63,993 nucleotides of DNA from positions 1 through 63,993 of the forward strand of contig JADBXZ010000038.1 in NCBI GenBank assembly GCA_020403265.1, written 5' to 3'. The translations under genes were made by a program, and so were the position numbers. This document shows positions 61,749 through 63,993 of the stretch, piece by piece. The notes beneath the pieces were generated by a model. The model made no database searches, had not been told where the DNA came from, and worked only from the letters and a program-made list of their open reading frames with translations. How positions within the stretch are numbered: position 1 is the first letter of the stretch; every line of letters starts with the position of its first letter. Origin of the DNA: Bacteroidota bacterium (lineage in GTDB: Bacteria; Bacteroidota; Bacteroidia; B-17B0; Aurantibacillaceae).

Positions 61749-63950
61749 TTACTCGATAATTAACTTTTTAAAATAAGTTGTATTTTGTTGCTTATCGCTC
61801 ACCTTTATAAAATAAATTCCTTTGCTTAAATGAGCTAAATTCAATCTTGTTTCTTTTTGAATCAATTCCTCTGCATGAACTAATTTACCATCTATCGTGT
61901 AAATTAAAATACCAACCTCTGTTTCATGTCTTAAATCAACAATCAAATCACCTCTTGTTGGATTTGGATAGATAAAAATTTCATTCGATGATTCAATTTC
62001 AGAAAGCTCGGTTGTAATTGACACGGCAACAGTATAGTTATTCGAAGAACAAGCATTAGAGATTGTGACGGTTGCTACATACGCTGTACTTATACTATAC
62101 GTGTGATTTGGGTTTTGTAACATACTGCTTGTACCATCGCCAAAACTCCAGAAGTAAGAGGTTGCTGCTGAGGCATTACTTGTAAAGTTAACAACACTGC
62201 TCGTTGTGCTGTTGGCAGCTCCGGCACTTCCATAAATATTTAAATTAGCTGTGTTTAACAAGGTATCGCTTATCCCTTCACTTAAATTATAATAGGTGCC
62301 GCTTGGTGTAGTTTCTAAAACCACTGCCTTAACCATGTATTTGTAAATGCCAGGGTACATCAAACATAAATTGGTATAACTGGTGGCCGTAATGGGTGTG
62401 TTATTCACTTTAACATAGGTTGTATTGGTGTCATTTCGCATGTAAATGTTATAGCCAATCACATTAGTTTGTGTAGAGGCTGTCCAATTGATTACACCAT
62501 GATTTCCCATTTTTGTAGCCACAACATTCGAAACCGGTGCTACAACATCATTACGCAAGGTAGGGTCGCCCATTAACGATATGCCAATAAAATTTTGAGC
62601 ATAGCTGAAATAATAAAGCGAAGTATTATTTTGTGTTACACGCGTGCTGTAACCAATCGTTTCGCCAAGGCCCATGTGATGTGCCACCCAATGTGGGCGA
62701 CCCGACCAGAAATTCGTTAATGTGGTACCTTGACATAGTGGAGCTCTTAAAAAATTATTTGCAATATCCCAATCGCCAAAATAACTTCCGAATAATATTG
62801 TAAATACACCTCCTAAATTAGATGAAGCAAAATTAGCTGTATTGCCAATACCCGAAGCACTTGTAAAACTACCACCACCGCAACCATAGGACCAAAGGTA
62901 ACTGGTTCCGTTTTGCATGCTTGTAAAGTAATCTCCGGCTGATACATTGGAAGGATGCACCAGTGGTCCAAAATTTTTATAACCACTTGATGCAAATGCT
63001 TCACCATTAAAATAACCGAAGTTATCGTCAACCACAGCTCGTTTAATTGGCGTGAATACTTTTTTACGGTAATTATGATCCTTATCTAAATAATTCTTCA
63101 TTAACTGCAATGTACTTAAAGTAAAAGTTGGCATGTTACTTAAATCAACTCTACCTACCTGTAATTCCACTCCGGTTGAAACCGTGTTCTGGTCAAACTT
63201 ACCATCAAATGGAACATTCTGCGTTCTGGCAGGCAAACCTGATGTAACATTCACAGTGTTATCTGTCCAAACACCATCCATATCACCGTAATAGGTATCG
63301 GCAGGCCAGGCCCCTTGATGGTCGGTATGCGCATCCGGACCAAAACTACCGCTGTAAGGAACGGGGATTTTGCCCAACAAAAATAGCGCCTTGGTGTTGA
63401 GAGGGTCTTGATTATAATAACCTGTAATGATACCTTTAACAGTAGTTACGGATGTTGTTGGTGCCACATAATCCGTTATCACTGTCCAGCCGTCTCCTTC
63501 CAAATCATCCTGCAATCGAGTAATTTCGGATGCCAGACTCGTACTATAAGTTGTTTCTATTAATAAAATTAATTTACCTCTATACTCTATCGCCGGTACC
63601 TCGATGCCGGTGTTAATGTATCCATAAGCATTGTATGATAAAGTCGGAGCTGTGCGCATCACACCATACTCGTAATTTGCACCAACGGTAACGCTGTTAT
63701 CAACAAAAGAAGTAAGTGAACCGGATAAACCACTTGCTAAGGTGGTCCATGTATTACTTGTTTTCAGTTTCTTTGAAATCACGTAAGATGTGGCACCCGG
63801 CATACCCACCCAATTTAACATAACAGTTGGTGGACTGGATTGTACTGTTGCCCAGAGTTCAACAGCTGCTTGTTGCGTAGTTTGTGCAGATGAAGTAAAA
63901 TGTATTTGTATAACTACTATGAGGACTATAATTTTATTAAAAAAATTCAT
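61749..63950 (-). CDS. Large T9SS-secreted protein with a gingipain-like (C25) core and PKD domain
   Basis: After a signal (FFNKIIVLIVVIQIHFTSSAQ) comes a fibronectin-like domain, then a core resembling peptidase family C25: ALFLLGKIPVPYSGSFGPD, ELQVGRVDLSNMP, YLWSYGCGGGSFTS (near 353) and FTILFGSYFGDWDI. The usual GHG histidine and SC cysteine are replaced (GCG and GSY), so it is probably inactive or works differently. A second fibronectin-like segment, a PKD domain (SYFWSFGDGTSSMLQNPNHTYS) and a type A T9SS tail (IYPNPTRGDLIVDL.. to YFKKLIIE) follow. It is secreted through the T9SS to the surface. The role is unknown; adhesion or binding is plausible. Confidence 0.85.
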   Translation of the reverse strand: MNFFNKIIVLIVVIQIHFTSSAQTTQQAAVELWATVQSSPPTVMLNWVGMPGATSYVISKKLKTSNTWTTLASGLSGSLTSFVDNSVTVGANYEYGVMRTAPTLSYNAYGYINTGIEVPAIEYRGKLILLIETTYSTSLASEITRLQDDLEGDGWTVITDYVAPTTSVTTVKGIITGYYNQDPLNTKALFLLGKIPVPYSGSFGPDAHTDHQGAWPADTYYGDMDGVWTDNTVNVTSGLPARTQNVPFDGKFDQNTVSTGVELQVGRVDLSNMPTFTLSTLQLMKNYLDKDHNYRKKVFTPIKRAVVDDNFGYFNGEAFASSGYKNFGPLVHPSNVSAGDYFTSMQNGTSYLWSYGCGGGSFTSASGIGNTANFASSNLGGVFTILFGSYFGDWDIANNFLRAPLCQGTTLTNFWSGRPHWVAHHMGLGETIGYSTRVTQNNTSLYYFSYAQNFIGISLMGDPTLRNDVVAPVSNVVATKMGNHGVINWTASTQTNVIGYNIYMRNDTNTTYVKVNNTPITATSYTNLCLMYPGIYKYMVKAVVLETTPSGTYYNLSEGISDTLLNTANLNIYGSAGAANSTTSSVVNFTSNASAATSYFWSFGDGTSSMLQNPNHTYSISTAYVATVTISNACSSNNYTVAVSITTELSEIESSNEIFIYPNPTRGDLIVDLRHETEVGILIYTIDGKLVHAEELIQKETRLNLAHLSKGIYFIKVSDKQQNTTYFKKLIIE

Positions 63951-63993
63951 ATCTAACGTATTTGTTTGAATAGCTAAGCTATAAAAAAAAAAA

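Noticed and set aside
63973-63993. Poly-A run at the right edge
   Set aside because: It is at the window end with nothing beyond to show a terminator or tail, so it may be ordinary AT-rich DNA or an assembly edge.

Overview
The window is AT-rich chromosomal DNA from a member of the Bacteroidota, most likely outside Bacteroidales (Flavobacteriales or a relative). The signs are type IX secretion (T9SS) C-terminal tails, a TonB receptor with an N-terminal carboxypeptidase-like domain, a fused alpha/beta branched-chain 2-oxoacid dehydrogenase E1, a split transketolase, and promoters of the Bacteroidota form TTTG-N19-20-TAnnTTTG. No rRNA, tRNA, CRISPR array, insertion sequence or prophage was recognised. 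The species cannot be named from the sequence alone.

Layout. 0-1 kb: the open-ended start of a secreted protein, overlapped by an orphan T9SS tail. 1-5.7 kb: rimP-nusA-infB operon with its own promoter, leader hairpin and terminator. 5.8-7.3 kb: a small membrane protein and dxr. 7.35-12.6 kb: a promoter, a TPP riboswitch and a TonB receptor, then an MntR-like regulator with a perfect palindromic operator and an Nramp manganese transporter fused to a universal stress domain. 12.6-19.8 kb: envelope and stress genes, ettA, a nucleotide pyrophosphohydrolase, an OmpH-like protein and an NlpC/P60 lipoprotein. 20-32 kb: the fused E1 gene, the metG gene group, a NUMOD4-type DNA-binding protein, LD-carboxypeptidase, a VOC protein, a VWA protein and the N-terminal half of transketolase. 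32-42 kb: ychF, an AIM24-like gene, parE, an LPP20-type lipoprotein cluster and a Fur-STAS-surface protein operon. 42-51 kb: an accessory stretch of exported proteins, with an apparent deletion relic, three tandem TRL-like lipoproteins and a four-gene operon made of two copies of a two-gene module. 51-64 kb: a glycosyltransferase, gyrB, an acyltransferase, a DUF3108 protein, tyrS, rpoN, a membrane glycosyltransferase-like protein, HMG-CoA lyase and a large T9SS protein with a gingipain-like but apparently inactive core.

How the genes fit together. Most is housekeeping: translation, isoprenoid synthesis, topoisomerases and thiamine-dependent metabolism. Around this sits an envelope programme of lipoproteins, barrels and T9SS cargo. 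Thiamine is a recurring thread: the riboswitch-controlled receptor probably imports it, and the E1 and transketolase encoded here use its diphosphate.

The best candidates for something undescribed are the duplicated jelly-roll/trypsin-like plus outer-membrane-barrel module (47.1-51.1 kb), the TPP-riboswitch receptor that runs into an MntR operator, and the relics of T9SS genes that overlap the starts of intact secreted-protein genes.
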